This document shows positions 34,024 to 43,023 of a stretch of DNA of 64,000 nt, piece by piece. Position 1 is the first letter of the stretch. Each line of letters opens with the position of its first letter. The notes beneath the pieces were generated by a model, which was not told the DNA's origin, made no database searches, and saw nothing but the letters and a program-made list of their open reading frames with translations. The DNA lies in assembly GCA_963524305.1 (NCBI GenBank), contig CAURGH010000011.1:1-64000 (forward strand). Direction: 5' to 3'. A program made the translations under genes and the position numbers. The stretch comes from JABCPH02 sp963524305 (GTDB lineage: Bacteria; Fusobacteriota; Fusobacteriia; Fusobacteriales; Leptotrichiaceae).

Positions 34024-34293
34024 TTGAAATCAGAAAAAAATGGGAATACAAAAATCTGGGTAGATTATTCAGGGCATGTGGATTTTTTGACAGTTAGAGT
34101 TATTAAAAATTATGATAGTTCTATTGATCAGGAATATACAATATATAAAAGATTTATGAATTTGAATAATAAAAGATACTATAAATCTAATATAGAGGAA
34201 TTAGATGAAGTTATAAAAATGTTAGAGTCGATTGAAACAAAAAAAGTCGATATTATAAATAATACCGACCAAATAATAAAATCTTCAGTTTAA
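34024..34293 (+). CDS. Small phage protein with unusual start
   Basis: 89 residues containing a VDYSGHVDFLTVRVI segment like that of small unnamed phage proteins. The only usable start in this frame is TTG at 34024, 14 bp after an AGGAGG. An ATG at 34014, better placed for that site, opens another frame of only 27 residues (34014-34097). Either a weak TTG start, a leader peptide or a frameshift could explain this. Function unknown. Confidence 0.45.
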   Translation: MKSEKNGNTKIWVDYSGHVDFLTVRVIKNYDSSIDQEYTIYKRFMNLNNKRYYKSNIEELDEVIKMLESIETKKVDIINNTDQIIKSSV

Positions 34294-34368
34294 CTTACAT
34301 AATCTATTTTACATAATTTATTCAAAACTGTCAAGATTTAAATTAAAAAAAGAAAGGATTTTATAAAA

Positions 34369-35484
34369 ATGAATTTAGCGGTAAACAGAAAAGAACTCTT
34401 AAAAGCAGTACAAGTATTAAAATCTTTCGTTCAAAAACGCAAAGGTATCAAGTATTTGAATCAAATAGAATTGGAAACTAATGAAAAACGTGAGTTCTTA
34501 TTATTAAAAAATCAGAATTTAAAGACAACTGTACAAATAATGTTAAAGGCGGATATAAAAGAATTTGGAAGTATAACTGTGGACTATGTACAATTAGAAA
34601 ATATTTTAAAATTCCAAACATCTGAAATTGTGTTTTTAGGATCAGAGGAAGAAAGATTGGTTATCTCAAATGGAGACAAAAATAAAAGTATACTGAACAG
34701 AATAGATACTAAACCTGTAAATACACTTTATGATAATTTTGAAGGAACACATATAATTTTAGAAAAAAATAAATTCATGGATAATTTAAAAAAGGTATCA
34801 ATATCGGCTAGTAAAGAGATTGAGAATGTAGCAGTTCATGGAGTTAGAATAGAAACTACTGGAGAAGCTATTAATTATGTTGGAACTGATACATATAGGT
34901 TAAGTTATTTAACAAATACATTTAATTCTGAAAAAATTAGTCTAACATTACCATTAAATATTGTAAATGGATTAATTAAAGCTGAGAAATTGTGTGCCAA
35001 AGATTCTCTAACACTTTCTATTGAGAATAAAATTGTAAGGATAAATTTAGGAAATGTTATCGTCCAAACAGAAATAATAGATTTACGATTTCCAGATTAT
35101 AAAACAATTTTAGAAAATACAAATTATAATAAAAAAATATCATTAAGTACAAAAGAATTTAAAGATATTCTAAAAAGAGTGTTAAATGTTTGTAAAAGTA
35201 ATAAAGAAAGTAAAAATGGAGCAATATTTAATTTTAGAAATAATAAAGTAACAATAACAGCTACTAATGAACAAACGAGCTTAGAAGAGGAAATAAGCAC
35301 CTTACAAAAAGGGGAAGAGGTTAGAATACATTTGAATGTTAAATTCCTATTTGAATTTGTAAATACGGTAAAAGATAAAATAATAGAAATTCATTTATTG
35401 AATCATACAAGTTCGGTTTTATTGAATCCTGAAAATAATAATGAATACAAGTACTTTACAATGCCTTTGGCGTTAAGAGATTAA
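34369..35484 (+). CDS. Phage-encoded DnaN-like sliding clamp
   Basis: 371 residues, clearly homologous to the host clamp at 21057-22184. Shared blocks include VNRKELLKA, GTDTYRLSYL, FPDYKTILEN, KNGAIFNFRNNK, LNVKFL and the terminal YFTMPLALR. Domain III and the C-terminus are most alike, while the first domain has diverged strongly. A phage clamp would recruit the phage polymerase and other partners, or compete with the host ring. AGAAAGGA precedes the ATG. It opens the replication module. Confidence 0.9.
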   Translation: MNLAVNRKELLKAVQVLKSFVQKRKGIKYLNQIELETNEKREFLLLKNQNLKTTVQIMLKADIKEFGSITVDYVQLENILKFQTSEIVFLGSEEERLVISNGDKNKSILNRIDTKPVNTLYDNFEGTHIILEKNKFMDNLKKVSISASKEIENVAVHGVRIETTGEAINYVGTDTYRLSYLTNTFNSEKISLTLPLNIVNGLIKAEKLCAKDSLTLSIENKIVRINLGNVIVQTEIIDLRFPDYKTILENTNYNKKISLSTKEFKDILKRVLNVCKSNKESKNGAIFNFRNNKVTITATNEQTSLEEEISTLQKGEEVRIHLNVKFLFEFVNTVKDKIIEIHLLNHTSSVLLNPENNNEYKYFTMPLALRD

Positions 35485-35519
35485 TAAAATATATAAATTT
35501 TAGAAAGGATAGATTAATT

Positions 35520-35942
35520 ATGGAAATAAAGCTAATAATCGAAATTGAAGAAGGCAGCAGACCTGTGATTGAAAATTTTTCAAAGGCGATAATGTCGTTG
35601 GGAAATAATAATATAATAAAAGGTGAAGCTGTTATTGAAAGAATAACAAGCGATATTCAAGAAAGAAAAAGTTCAGAAGCGAACATAAAAGCGGATCCTG
35701 TTAAGGATGAAAAATTAAAGGGAACAAAAGAAGAAAAGGTTGAACTTCCAAAAGCTGTTGCACCAAAATTGACGCTTGAGCAGTTAAGAGCTGGATGTGT
35801 CGAAGGTTCTGGACTTGGAAAAGGTATGGAGATTAAAAAGCTGCTTAATGAAAAATATGAAGTTAAAAAACTTGATGCATTATCTGATGAAAGATATTTA
35901 GATTTTGCCAACGATTTAAGAGAACTGGGGGTAAGAATATAA
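35520..35942 (+). CDS. Phage replication-module protein of unknown function
   Basis: 140 residues. An N-terminal beta-rich segment (about 1-45), a charged linker, and a C-terminal helical unit (LTLEQLRAGCVEGSGLGKGMEIKKLL ... YLDFANDLREL) make a layout common in phage proteins next to DUF2800. The stop shares one base with the next ATG (TAATG), implying coupling. Confidence 0.55.
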   Translation: MEIKLIIEIEEGSRPVIENFSKAIMSLGNNNIIKGEAVIERITSDIQERKSSEANIKADPVKDEKLKGTKEEKVELPKAVAPKLTLEQLRAGCVEGSGLGKGMEIKKLLNEKYEVKKLDALSDERYLDFANDLRELGVRI

Positions 35943-37129
35943 TGGCCATAAATCATTCCGAAAGAGGACATGCTTTGCTTAGTGCAAGTGGGGCTAAAAG
36001 ATGGATGAAGTGTCCGCCAAGTGCGAGAATGGAAGATATGTTTGAAGATGTAACATCCGATTATGCAAGAGAAGGAACATTGGCACATGAACTGTCAGAG
36101 CTTAAGCTTAGAAAATATCTAAGCCCGTTAGGAATCAAAAAATATAACAGTGAACTAAAAAAGATAAAATCAGATGATTTGTATAAAAATGAAATGGACG
36201 GATTCACAGAATTTTATGTTGATCACATAAAAGAATTATTGATGAAGTTCAATGAAAATCCGATAAACACAACAGTAATAGAAAAGAAAGTGAACTTTAG
36301 CGAATATGTGCCAGATGGATTCGGAACTGCAGATTTCATATCCATTGATACAGAAAAAAAAGTTTTATATATCAGGGATTTAAAATATGGAAAAGGAGTT
36401 CCTGTATTCGCAGAAAACAACCCACAGTTAATGCTTTATGCACTTGGAGCTTACTTAGAATATTCACTTTATTTTGACATAGACCTCATAGATATGGGAA
36501 TCGTGCAGCCAAGATTGGATAGTGTCAGCACTTTTCAAATTAGTTCTAAAGAATTGATGGAATGGGCGGAAAATGAAGTAAGACCAGCAGCGCAAAAGGC
36601 TTATGAAGGCTATGGGGAATTTACTCCGGGGGAATGCACTTTTTGTAGGGCTAAGGCTTTGTGCAAGACAAGAGCTGAGAAAAATCTGGAACTTGAAACC
36701 GAAATGAAGTTAAAAGGAAATATTTTGACAAATGAAGAACTGGGGGAAATCCTAAAAAAGGCCCAAGACTTAGTTAAATGGGTTAAAGATATAGAAAATC
36801 AAAGTTTGACAAAGCTATTAAATGGCGAAGAGATTCCTGGATGGAAAGTTGTGGAAGGAAGGTCAATCAGGCAAATTAAAGACTCGGATAAATTAGTGGA
36901 AGCACTTAAGGAAAATGATGTTGAAGAGGCTTTACTGTTTGAAAAAAGATTGCTGCCACTGACACAGCTTGAGGGGATTGTGGGTAAAAAAAGATTTGGG
37001 GAGATTGCAGGAGATTTGATTATTAAGCCAAAGGGAAAGCCAACTTTGGTAGTTGAATCGGATAAAAGAAAAAAGTATGAAAAAGATGTAATTGATGCAT
37101 CAGATGAATTTAAAAAAATAGAAGAATAG
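35942..37129 (+). CDS. DUF2800 protein, PD-(D/E)XK-type phage nuclease
   Basis: 395 residues. The N-terminal HALLSASGAKRWMKCPPSARME and the TADFISID ... YIRDLKYGKG motif resemble the RecB/Cas4-like nuclease core, with four Cys residues available (CTFCRAKALCKTRA). The family sits in phage replication operons with the DUF2815 single-strand binding protein, as here. Probably a recombination or end-processing nuclease. Confidence 0.82.
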   Translation: MAINHSERGHALLSASGAKRWMKCPPSARMEDMFEDVTSDYAREGTLAHELSELKLRKYLSPLGIKKYNSELKKIKSDDLYKNEMDGFTEFYVDHIKELLMKFNENPINTTVIEKKVNFSEYVPDGFGTADFISIDTEKKVLYIRDLKYGKGVPVFAENNPQLMLYALGAYLEYSLYFDIDLIDMGIVQPRLDSVSTFQISSKELMEWAENEVRPAAQKAYEGYGEFTPGECTFCRAKALCKTRAEKNLELETEMKLKGNILTNEELGEILKKAQDLVKWVKDIENQSLTKLLNGEEIPGWKVVEGRSIRQIKDSDKLVEALKENDVEEALLFEKRLLPLTQLEGIVGKKRFGEIAGDLIIKPKGKPTLVVESDKRKKYEKDVIDASDEFKKIEE

Positions 37130-37144
37130 AGAGGATGATATTTT

Positions 37145-37699
37145 ATGGCAGATACAAGAATAGTAGTAAGAGGAAGATTAAGTTATATTCATTTATTTAA
37201 ACCACATGCGGCGGTTCAAGGACAAGAAGAAAAATATAGCACAACGATTTTAATCGATAAAAGAGATACAAAAACAAAACTAAAAATAGATGCGGCGATA
37301 AAAGCGGCGGAAGAATATGGAATTTCAGACAGATGGGGGGGAGTCAGACCAATTAAAATAAATTCTCCATTAAAAGACGGCGATGGGAAAAAAGAAGACG
37401 GAACACCTTATGGAGATGAATGCAAAGGGTGCTGGGTTATTAATGCATCAGCAAAAGTGGATTACCCGCCACAAGTAGTAAATGCTAAAGTGGAACCTAT
37501 TATGGACCAAAGCGAAATTTATAGCGGAATTTATGCCAATGTTTCAATTAACTTTTACCCTTATGCATACATGAATAAAAGAGGTATCGGAGTTGGATTA
37601 GGAAATGTACAAAAGATAAAAGATGGCGAAAGTTTAGCCGGAGGAAGAAATGCTCAGCAGGATTTCCAGGTTGTCGAAGATGACGATATGCCTTGGTAA
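37145..37699 (+). CDS. DUF2815 phage single-stranded DNA-binding protein
   Basis: 184 residues of the DUF2815 family, OB-fold single-strand binding proteins of phage replisomes (T7 gp2.5/Enc34-like). It starts with a beta-rich RGRLSYIHLFKPHA and ends in an acidic tail (VVEDDDMPW) like other SSBs, which recruit partners through it. AGAGGATG precedes the ATG, 15 bp after the DUF2800 gene. Confidence 0.82.
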   Translation: MADTRIVVRGRLSYIHLFKPHAAVQGQEEKYSTTILIDKRDTKTKLKIDAAIKAAEEYGISDRWGGVRPIKINSPLKDGDGKKEDGTPYGDECKGCWVINASAKVDYPPQVVNAKVEPIMDQSEIYSGIYANVSINFYPYAYMNKRGIGVGLGNVQKIKDGESLAGGRNAQQDFQVVEDDDMPW

Positions 37700-37760
37700 A
37701 AAAGTGTTATGCATAGAAGAAGATTAAAATAGATAAAAACAGAAAGAAGGATAAAAAAAT

Positions 37761-39728
37761 ATGGATGTATTAAATATAGACATTGAAACTTACAGCAGTA
37801 TAGACATTGGAAAATCAGGTTTATACAAATATGCTCAAAGCAATGATTTTGAAATCCTTCTTTTTGCTTACTCACTGAATGGCTCGGAAGTAAAAGTTAT
37901 CGATTTAGCACAGGGAGAAACAGTTCCTGTTGAGATTATAAAAAGGCTTAGTGACAATGAAACTGAATTAAGGGCCTACAATGCAAATTTTGAATGGTAC
38001 TGTTTGAACCGTGCTGGGTTCAAAACTAATTTAAAGCAATGGAAATGCACAATGATACATGCCTATTATGCAGGATTTCCTGGCGGATTAGGTAAAGTGG
38101 GTAAAGCATTGGGATTTGAAGAAGATAAGAAAAAGGATATGTCGGGGAAAGCGCTTATAAGATATTTTTCCGTCCCCTGCAAGGCAACTAGGGCTAACGG
38201 TGGAAGAACAAGAAATTTACCATATCACGACTTGGATAAGTGGAATTTGTTTGTGGAATATAACAGGCAGGATGTAGTGGCAGAAATGGCGATAATGAAC
38301 AAATTAAAAAGCGTAAAAGTTCCTGAAGGTGAATGGGAGCAATGGCGGATGGATATTAGGATGAACGAAAGAGGTATTGCGATAGATACTGATTTAGTTG
38401 ATAGCTCATTGTGGATAAGCGAATACTGGAATGAAAAATTAATGGATGAGGCTAGAGATATTACAGGACTTGATAATCCAAATAGTACAAGCCAGTTGCT
38501 GGAATGGCTAAAAAGCCAAGATGTAAAAGTTGAAAATTTGCAAAAAGCAACGGTAGAGAAACTGATAAAAGAAGTTACTGGAAAGGTAAAAAGAGTTCTG
38601 GAAATAAGAAAAGAATTGTCGAAGACAAGCACAAAGAAATATGTTGCAATGAAGGCGGCATTAGGTGAACAAAATCGTGTAAGAGGATTGCTACAGTTTT
38701 ATGGAGCAAATAGAACTGGCAGATGGGCAGGAAGGCTTGTACAGGTTCAAAATTTACCAAGAAATTACATACAGAATTTAAGTGGAACTCGTGAGGTCGT
38801 AAAAAGAAAGGATGTTGCAACATTAGAAATTCTTTACGGAAACATTCCTGACACCTTGTCGCAGCTGATCCGTACAGCTTTTATTCCAGAAGAAGGGAAA
38901 AAGTTTGTAATAGCAGATTTTTCAGCTATAGAAGCAAGAGTAATCGCCTGGCTTGCCGGAGAGCATTGGAGAAGTGAAGTATTTAAAACTCATGGAAAAA
39001 TTTATGAAGCCAGCGCCAGCCAAATGTTCGGAGTTCCAATTGAGAAGATAAAAAAAGGGAATCCTGAGTACGCTTTGAGACAAAAAGGAAAAGTCGCAGA
39101 ACTTGCTCTTGGCTATCAGGGAGGACCTGGTGCGTTAAAGGCAATGGGAGCTTTAAACATGGGATTGACTGAAGAAGAGTTGCCAGGCATAGTGAGGATG
39201 TGGAGAGATTCAAATAAGAACATTACTGGGCTCTGGTGGGCAATAGGAAGCACAGCTATAGAAGTTGTCGAAGGTGGCGGAAGAAAAGCCGTGAACGGCA
39301 TTATTTTTGAAAAGGAAGGGGATCTATCGAATGGTCTGGATTTTTTAACAGTACTGCTTCCAAGTGGGCGAAAACTATACTATGTTAATCCTGGAACAAG
39401 ATTAAACAGCTGGGATTCAAAAGTTATAACCTATATGGCGCAGAATCAAACTACTGGAAAATGGGAAACGGCAGAAACCTATGGTGGAAAATTAGTGGAA
39501 AATATTGTGCAGGCTATTGCTAGAGATTGTCTGGCGGTGTCGATAAAAAGATTAACCGAAAAGAAATTTAAAATTGTAATGCACATTCACGATGAAGTAG
39601 TTATTGAAGCTCCTATGGAAACAACGGTAGATGAAGTATGCGAGATAATGGGGCAGGAAATAGAATGGGCTAAAGGGCTGCTGTTAAGGGCTGATGGATT
39701 TGAAACTATGTATTATAAAAAAGATTAA
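37761..39728 (+). CDS. Family A phage DNA polymerase
   Basis: 655 residues. A 3'-5' exonuclease domain begins with DIETYSS near residue 6. The polymerase domain has motif A (VIADFSAIEARVIAWLAGE), motif B (RQKGKVAELALGYQG) and motif C (MHIHDEVVIEAP). It is the replicative enzyme of this phage type. GAAGGAT precedes the ATG. It shares a base with the next frame, but the helicase start is probably 20 bp further on. Confidence 0.92.
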   Translation: MDVLNIDIETYSSIDIGKSGLYKYAQSNDFEILLFAYSLNGSEVKVIDLAQGETVPVEIIKRLSDNETELRAYNANFEWYCLNRAGFKTNLKQWKCTMIHAYYAGFPGGLGKVGKALGFEEDKKKDMSGKALIRYFSVPCKATRANGGRTRNLPYHDLDKWNLFVEYNRQDVVAEMAIMNKLKSVKVPEGEWEQWRMDIRMNERGIAIDTDLVDSSLWISEYWNEKLMDEARDITGLDNPNSTSQLLEWLKSQDVKVENLQKATVEKLIKEVTGKVKRVLEIRKELSKTSTKKYVAMKAALGEQNRVRGLLQFYGANRTGRWAGRLVQVQNLPRNYIQNLSGTREVVKRKDVATLEILYGNIPDTLSQLIRTAFIPEEGKKFVIADFSAIEARVIAWLAGEHWRSEVFKTHGKIYEASASQMFGVPIEKIKKGNPEYALRQKGKVAELALGYQGGPGALKAMGALNMGLTEEELPGIVRMWRDSNKNITGLWWAIGSTAIEVVEGGGRKAVNGIIFEKEGDLSNGLDFLTVLLPSGRKLYYVNPGTRLNSWDSKVITYMAQNQTTGKWETAETYGGKLVENIVQAIARDCLAVSIKRLTEKKFKIVMHIHDEVVIEAPMETTVDEVCEIMGQEIEWAKGLLLRADGFETMYYKKD

Positions 39729-39748
39729 TGAAAGGAGGAGGCAAAAGT

Positions 39749-42175
39749 ATGACAAATAGAGAAATATCAATAAGTACCGCCAATAGCAGAAAAGATATGG
39801 TGTGGAAACAGGAGAAGCTGTTTTGGTCTGAGTTCATAGAAAGACTTAAAACTCCATTTAGAAGCATCGAAACATTGGAAGAGTATATGAAAATGCCAAA
39901 AGCAAAGCAGGACGACTTAAAAGATGTAGGTGGTTTCGTTGGTGGAGAGCTGAAAGACGGCAGAAGAAAAAACTCAAATCTGCTTAGCAGGAATTTGATA
40001 ACGCTGGATTTGGATAACATAAAACCAGGAAAGACTTTAGAAGTTTTAAAAAAGATAAAAGTTCTAGGGGTAAGCTATGTGGTTTACAGCACTCGTAAGC
40101 ACACAGAAGCAGCTCCTAGGCTTCGGGTAATCTTCTTGGCAAATGAAAGTATGGCTTGTGATGAATATGAACCTGTAGCACGAAAGATTGGTTCTATGTT
40201 AGGAATTTCAATGTGTGACCCCACAACTTTTGAACCGGCAAGATTAATGTACTGGCCTAGTTGTTCAAAAGATAGCAATTATATCTATGAATATGATATA
40301 GAATCTCCTATGTTTGATGTAAAAGCGGTTTTAAAAATGTATGATGACTGGCACGATATGAGGGAGTGGCCACAAGTTCCTGGTTCTGAAAAGATGTTGG
40401 AACGGCTAAAGAAAAAACAGGAAAATCCGCTAGAAAAGACTGGGATAGTAGGAGCTTTCTGTAAAACTTATGGAATTATAGAAGCCGTCAATAAATTTAT
40501 TCCAGATATTTATGAGGTGTCAGACGATGGAAAAAGGATGACCTATACAGGCGGAAGTACTTATGGCGGAGTAGTTGTATATGACGATTTGTTCAGCTAC
40601 TCACACCATGCGACAGACCCTGCGAGTGGAATATTGTGTAACGCTTTTGACTTAGTGAGAATACATAAGTTTTCTAATTTGGATGCTGATGCAAAAGAAA
40701 ATACTCCAAATGGAAAATTACCTTCATTTGTTGAAATGTCCAAACTCGCAAGAGGGATTTCGGAAGTAGCAAATATCGTGAATGCTGAAATATATAATGC
40801 AAAAGATGACTTTGAAATTCTCGATGAAGAAGAAAATGACGAAAAGGACTTATCCTGGATGTCAAAATTTGAGATAACTTCTAACGGAGTTATTAAAAAA
40901 ACGATAAGAAATGTTCAAATTGTATTAGAAAATGACCCCCACTTAAAGGGAAAAATGGCACTTGATGAGTTTTCAAACAGAGCAGTAGTCTTAGGAAGTC
41001 TTCCATGGAACAAATCAAATATTGTAAGGCAATACGAGGAAGTTGATGACAGCGGACTGAGAAATTATCTGGAAACTAAATTTGGGTTAAGCGGAGAAAA
41101 GAAAATAAATGACGCACTCTTATTGAACTCACACAAAAATAAGTTTAACAAGGTAAAAAGATATTTAGAAAATTTAAAATGGGATGGCCAAAAAAGACTG
41201 GATACCTTGTTGATTGATTATCTAGGTGCTGAAGACAATATTTATACGAGAGCAGTAATTAGAGTATCATCGACTGCAGCAGTTGCAAGAGCGGTAGAAG
41301 GCGGCATTAAGTATGATTATATGCCAATCTTTACAGGTAGGCAAGGCTTAGGTAAGAGCACATTTCTGAATAAGCTAGGGATGGAATGGTACTCGGACAG
41401 TTTACAGAATTTTGAAGGAAAAGAAGCCGCTGAAATGATTCAGGGAACATGGATTAATGAAATAGGAGAACTTACAGGATTTAATAAGACTGAAACTAAT
41501 TTGATAAAGCAGTTCTTGAGTAAAAGTGAGGATATTTATAGGGAAGCATATGGAAGAAGAACAAATAAATATCCTAGAAGATGTGTTTTCTTTGGTACTT
41601 CAAACGACTGGGAGTTCTTAAGAGACCGAACGGGGAACCGTCGTTTTTGGCCGGTAGTCGTGGGAATCAATGATCCTAGAAAATCAATCTGGGATGACCT
41701 GGATAACGAAGTTGACCAAATTTGGGCGGAAGCCTACGAAAACTATAAAACTGGGGAAGTCTTAATGCTTACTGGAGAAGCTGAAGAGCTTTCAAGACAA
41801 TATCAGGCAGAGCATAGGGTATCGAATCCTAAAGAAGGTATAATCCAAGAGTTTCTGGACAGAAAAGTCCCAGATAACTGGAACAAACTGTCTCCTGATA
41901 AACGGAGAGATTACTTGAGTGGCAATTACACTTATGAAGGAGACTTTATCTATAGGGATAAAATTTGTGCTGTTGAGATTTTAGTTGAATGCTTCGGAAT
42001 GCAGACCAAAAATATAAGAAATTTCGAAAGTTCGGAGATAAACAGCATTATGGAAAGCATACCAGGATGGGAGCGAATGAGAACCCCAAGAAAGTTTGGA
42101 AATTATGGCAAACAAAGGGGGTTTAAAAGAGTTTCACCAAGTGAATTTTTGGATTGGAAAAATCATAAAAAATAA
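39749..42175 (+). CDS. VapE-family phage primase-helicase
   Basis: 808 residues. The N-terminal half has primase-like features (LITLDLDNI, YSTRKHTEAAPRLRVIF). The C-terminal half is a VapE/D5-like AAA+ helicase with P-loop GRQGLGKST (about residue 530) and FGTSNDWEFLRDRTGNRRFWPV. I choose the ATG at 39749 because AAAGGAGGAGG precedes it; the in-frame ATG at 39728 lies upstream of that site. The adjacent iteron region suggests it acts at an origin just downstream. Confidence 0.88.
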   Translation: MTNREISISTANSRKDMVWKQEKLFWSEFIERLKTPFRSIETLEEYMKMPKAKQDDLKDVGGFVGGELKDGRRKNSNLLSRNLITLDLDNIKPGKTLEVLKKIKVLGVSYVVYSTRKHTEAAPRLRVIFLANESMACDEYEPVARKIGSMLGISMCDPTTFEPARLMYWPSCSKDSNYIYEYDIESPMFDVKAVLKMYDDWHDMREWPQVPGSEKMLERLKKKQENPLEKTGIVGAFCKTYGIIEAVNKFIPDIYEVSDDGKRMTYTGGSTYGGVVVYDDLFSYSHHATDPASGILCNAFDLVRIHKFSNLDADAKENTPNGKLPSFVEMSKLARGISEVANIVNAEIYNAKDDFEILDEEENDEKDLSWMSKFEITSNGVIKKTIRNVQIVLENDPHLKGKMALDEFSNRAVVLGSLPWNKSNIVRQYEEVDDSGLRNYLETKFGLSGEKKINDALLLNSHKNKFNKVKRYLENLKWDGQKRLDTLLIDYLGAEDNIYTRAVIRVSSTAAVARAVEGGIKYDYMPIFTGRQGLGKSTFLNKLGMEWYSDSLQNFEGKEAAEMIQGTWINEIGELTGFNKTETNLIKQFLSKSEDIYREAYGRRTNKYPRRCVFFGTSNDWEFLRDRTGNRRFWPVVVGINDPRKSIWDDLDNEVDQIWAEAYENYKTGEVLMLTGEAEELSRQYQAEHRVSNPKEGIIQEFLDRKVPDNWNKLSPDKRRDYLSGNYTYEGDFIYRDKICAVEILVECFGMQTKNIRNFESSEINSIMESIPGWERMRTPRKFGNYGKQRGFKRVSPSEFLDWKNHKK

Positions 42176-42672
42176 GTTTGTAGCACTTTTTAAAAAAGGT
42201 TCAACACACCATAAATAAAGGAATTAAAGGATATTTTAAAAAACATAAATTGAAATATAAAAAAAAACTGGCTACAAAGTTTTCAGGGATAATCCTAAGA
42301 TTTTCTAAGTTTTAAAGAACAAGATTGTAGTTCATTTTGGTAGTTTTGTTGCCATTTTACAAAAGATTGTTGCCGTCGAAAAACCTTATAAAACGAGAGT
42401 TAGGGGCTAAAATGGTAAAAAATTAAAAAAAGATTGTAGCCATACTTTGTAGCCGATAAAACCCTTTATTTATGGTACTTACTATATAATTTACTACAAA
42501 ATATATAAAAAACCCCATATAGAATATTAAAATAAAGGAGAAATATTAATATATATTTAATAATACACACATATTCCCCTTTAATTTAACATCTCTATAC
42601 GCGCGCGCGGAGATTGTAGTCATTTTTTTAGGAACTCGAATTAATGAAAATTAAATTTATTTGGAGGTAGAA
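42176..42672 (+). other. Non-coding iteron region, candidate phage replication origin
   Basis: A 497-base gap in an otherwise tightly packed arm. The word TTGTAGC/TTGTTGC recurs, often as AGATTGTAGCCATTTT. Plus copies start at 42178, 42322, 42346, 42364, 42431, 42446 and 42611, and one minus copy lies at 42270-42277. Very A/T-rich stretches (42480-42560) and an alternating CG tract follow. This layout fits an iteron origin beside the initiator-helicase. No reading frame over 30 codons looks real. Confidence 0.55.
42596..42609. other. Alternating purine-pyrimidine tract with five CG steps
   Basis: TATACGCGCGCGCG alternates pyrimidine and purine for 14 bases in a strongly A/T-rich setting. Such tracts can form Z-DNA. 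It sits directly before the last iteron copy (42611). Confidence 0.5.
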
Positions 42673-43023
42673 ATGCTAGAAAAAGAAATTGAAAATTATT
42701 TGGCGAAAGAAATAAAAAAAGCAGGTGGACTGTGCTATAAATTTGTGAGTCCCGGCAATGCCGGAGTACCTGACAGGCTTTGTATACTTAATAACGGAAG
42801 AGTATTCTTTGCGGAACTTAAGGCACCTGGTAAAAAGCCAAGACCGTCGCAGAGTAAGCAGATTTTGAGGATAAGGCAATGCGGACAAACGGTTTATGTC
42901 ATAGATTCAAAAACTCAAATCGACTTTATAATCAAACAAGAACTACAAGACAAGAAAGGGGAGAATGGGCTATGGAATTTGTGCCGCACAATTACCAAAA
43001 ATACTGTATCGACAGAATTGTGA
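42673..43023 (+). CDS. VRR-NUC domain nuclease
   Basis: 116 residues. The VRR-NUC fold is shown by PGNAGVPDR and FFAELKAPGKKP (catalytic Asp and Glu-x-Lys). The family has structure-specific nuclease activity and is common in phage replication modules, usually next to a SNF2-type helicase as here. I use the ATG at 42673, 5 bp after GGAGG; an in-frame TTG at 42661 overlaps that site. The 3' end overlaps the helicase gene by 52 bp. Confidence 0.85.
   Translation: MLEKEIENYLAKEIKKAGGLCYKFVSPGNAGVPDRLCILNNGRVFFAELKAPGKKPRPSQSKQILRIRQCGQTVYVIDSKTQIDFIIKQELQDKKGENGLWNLCRTITKNTVSTEL

Noticed and set aside
35657..36088. Minus-strand 143-codon frame opposite the DUF2800 junction
   Set aside because: Antisense of two well-supported plus-strand genes with coupled TAATG; Ser/Phe-rich shadow composition.
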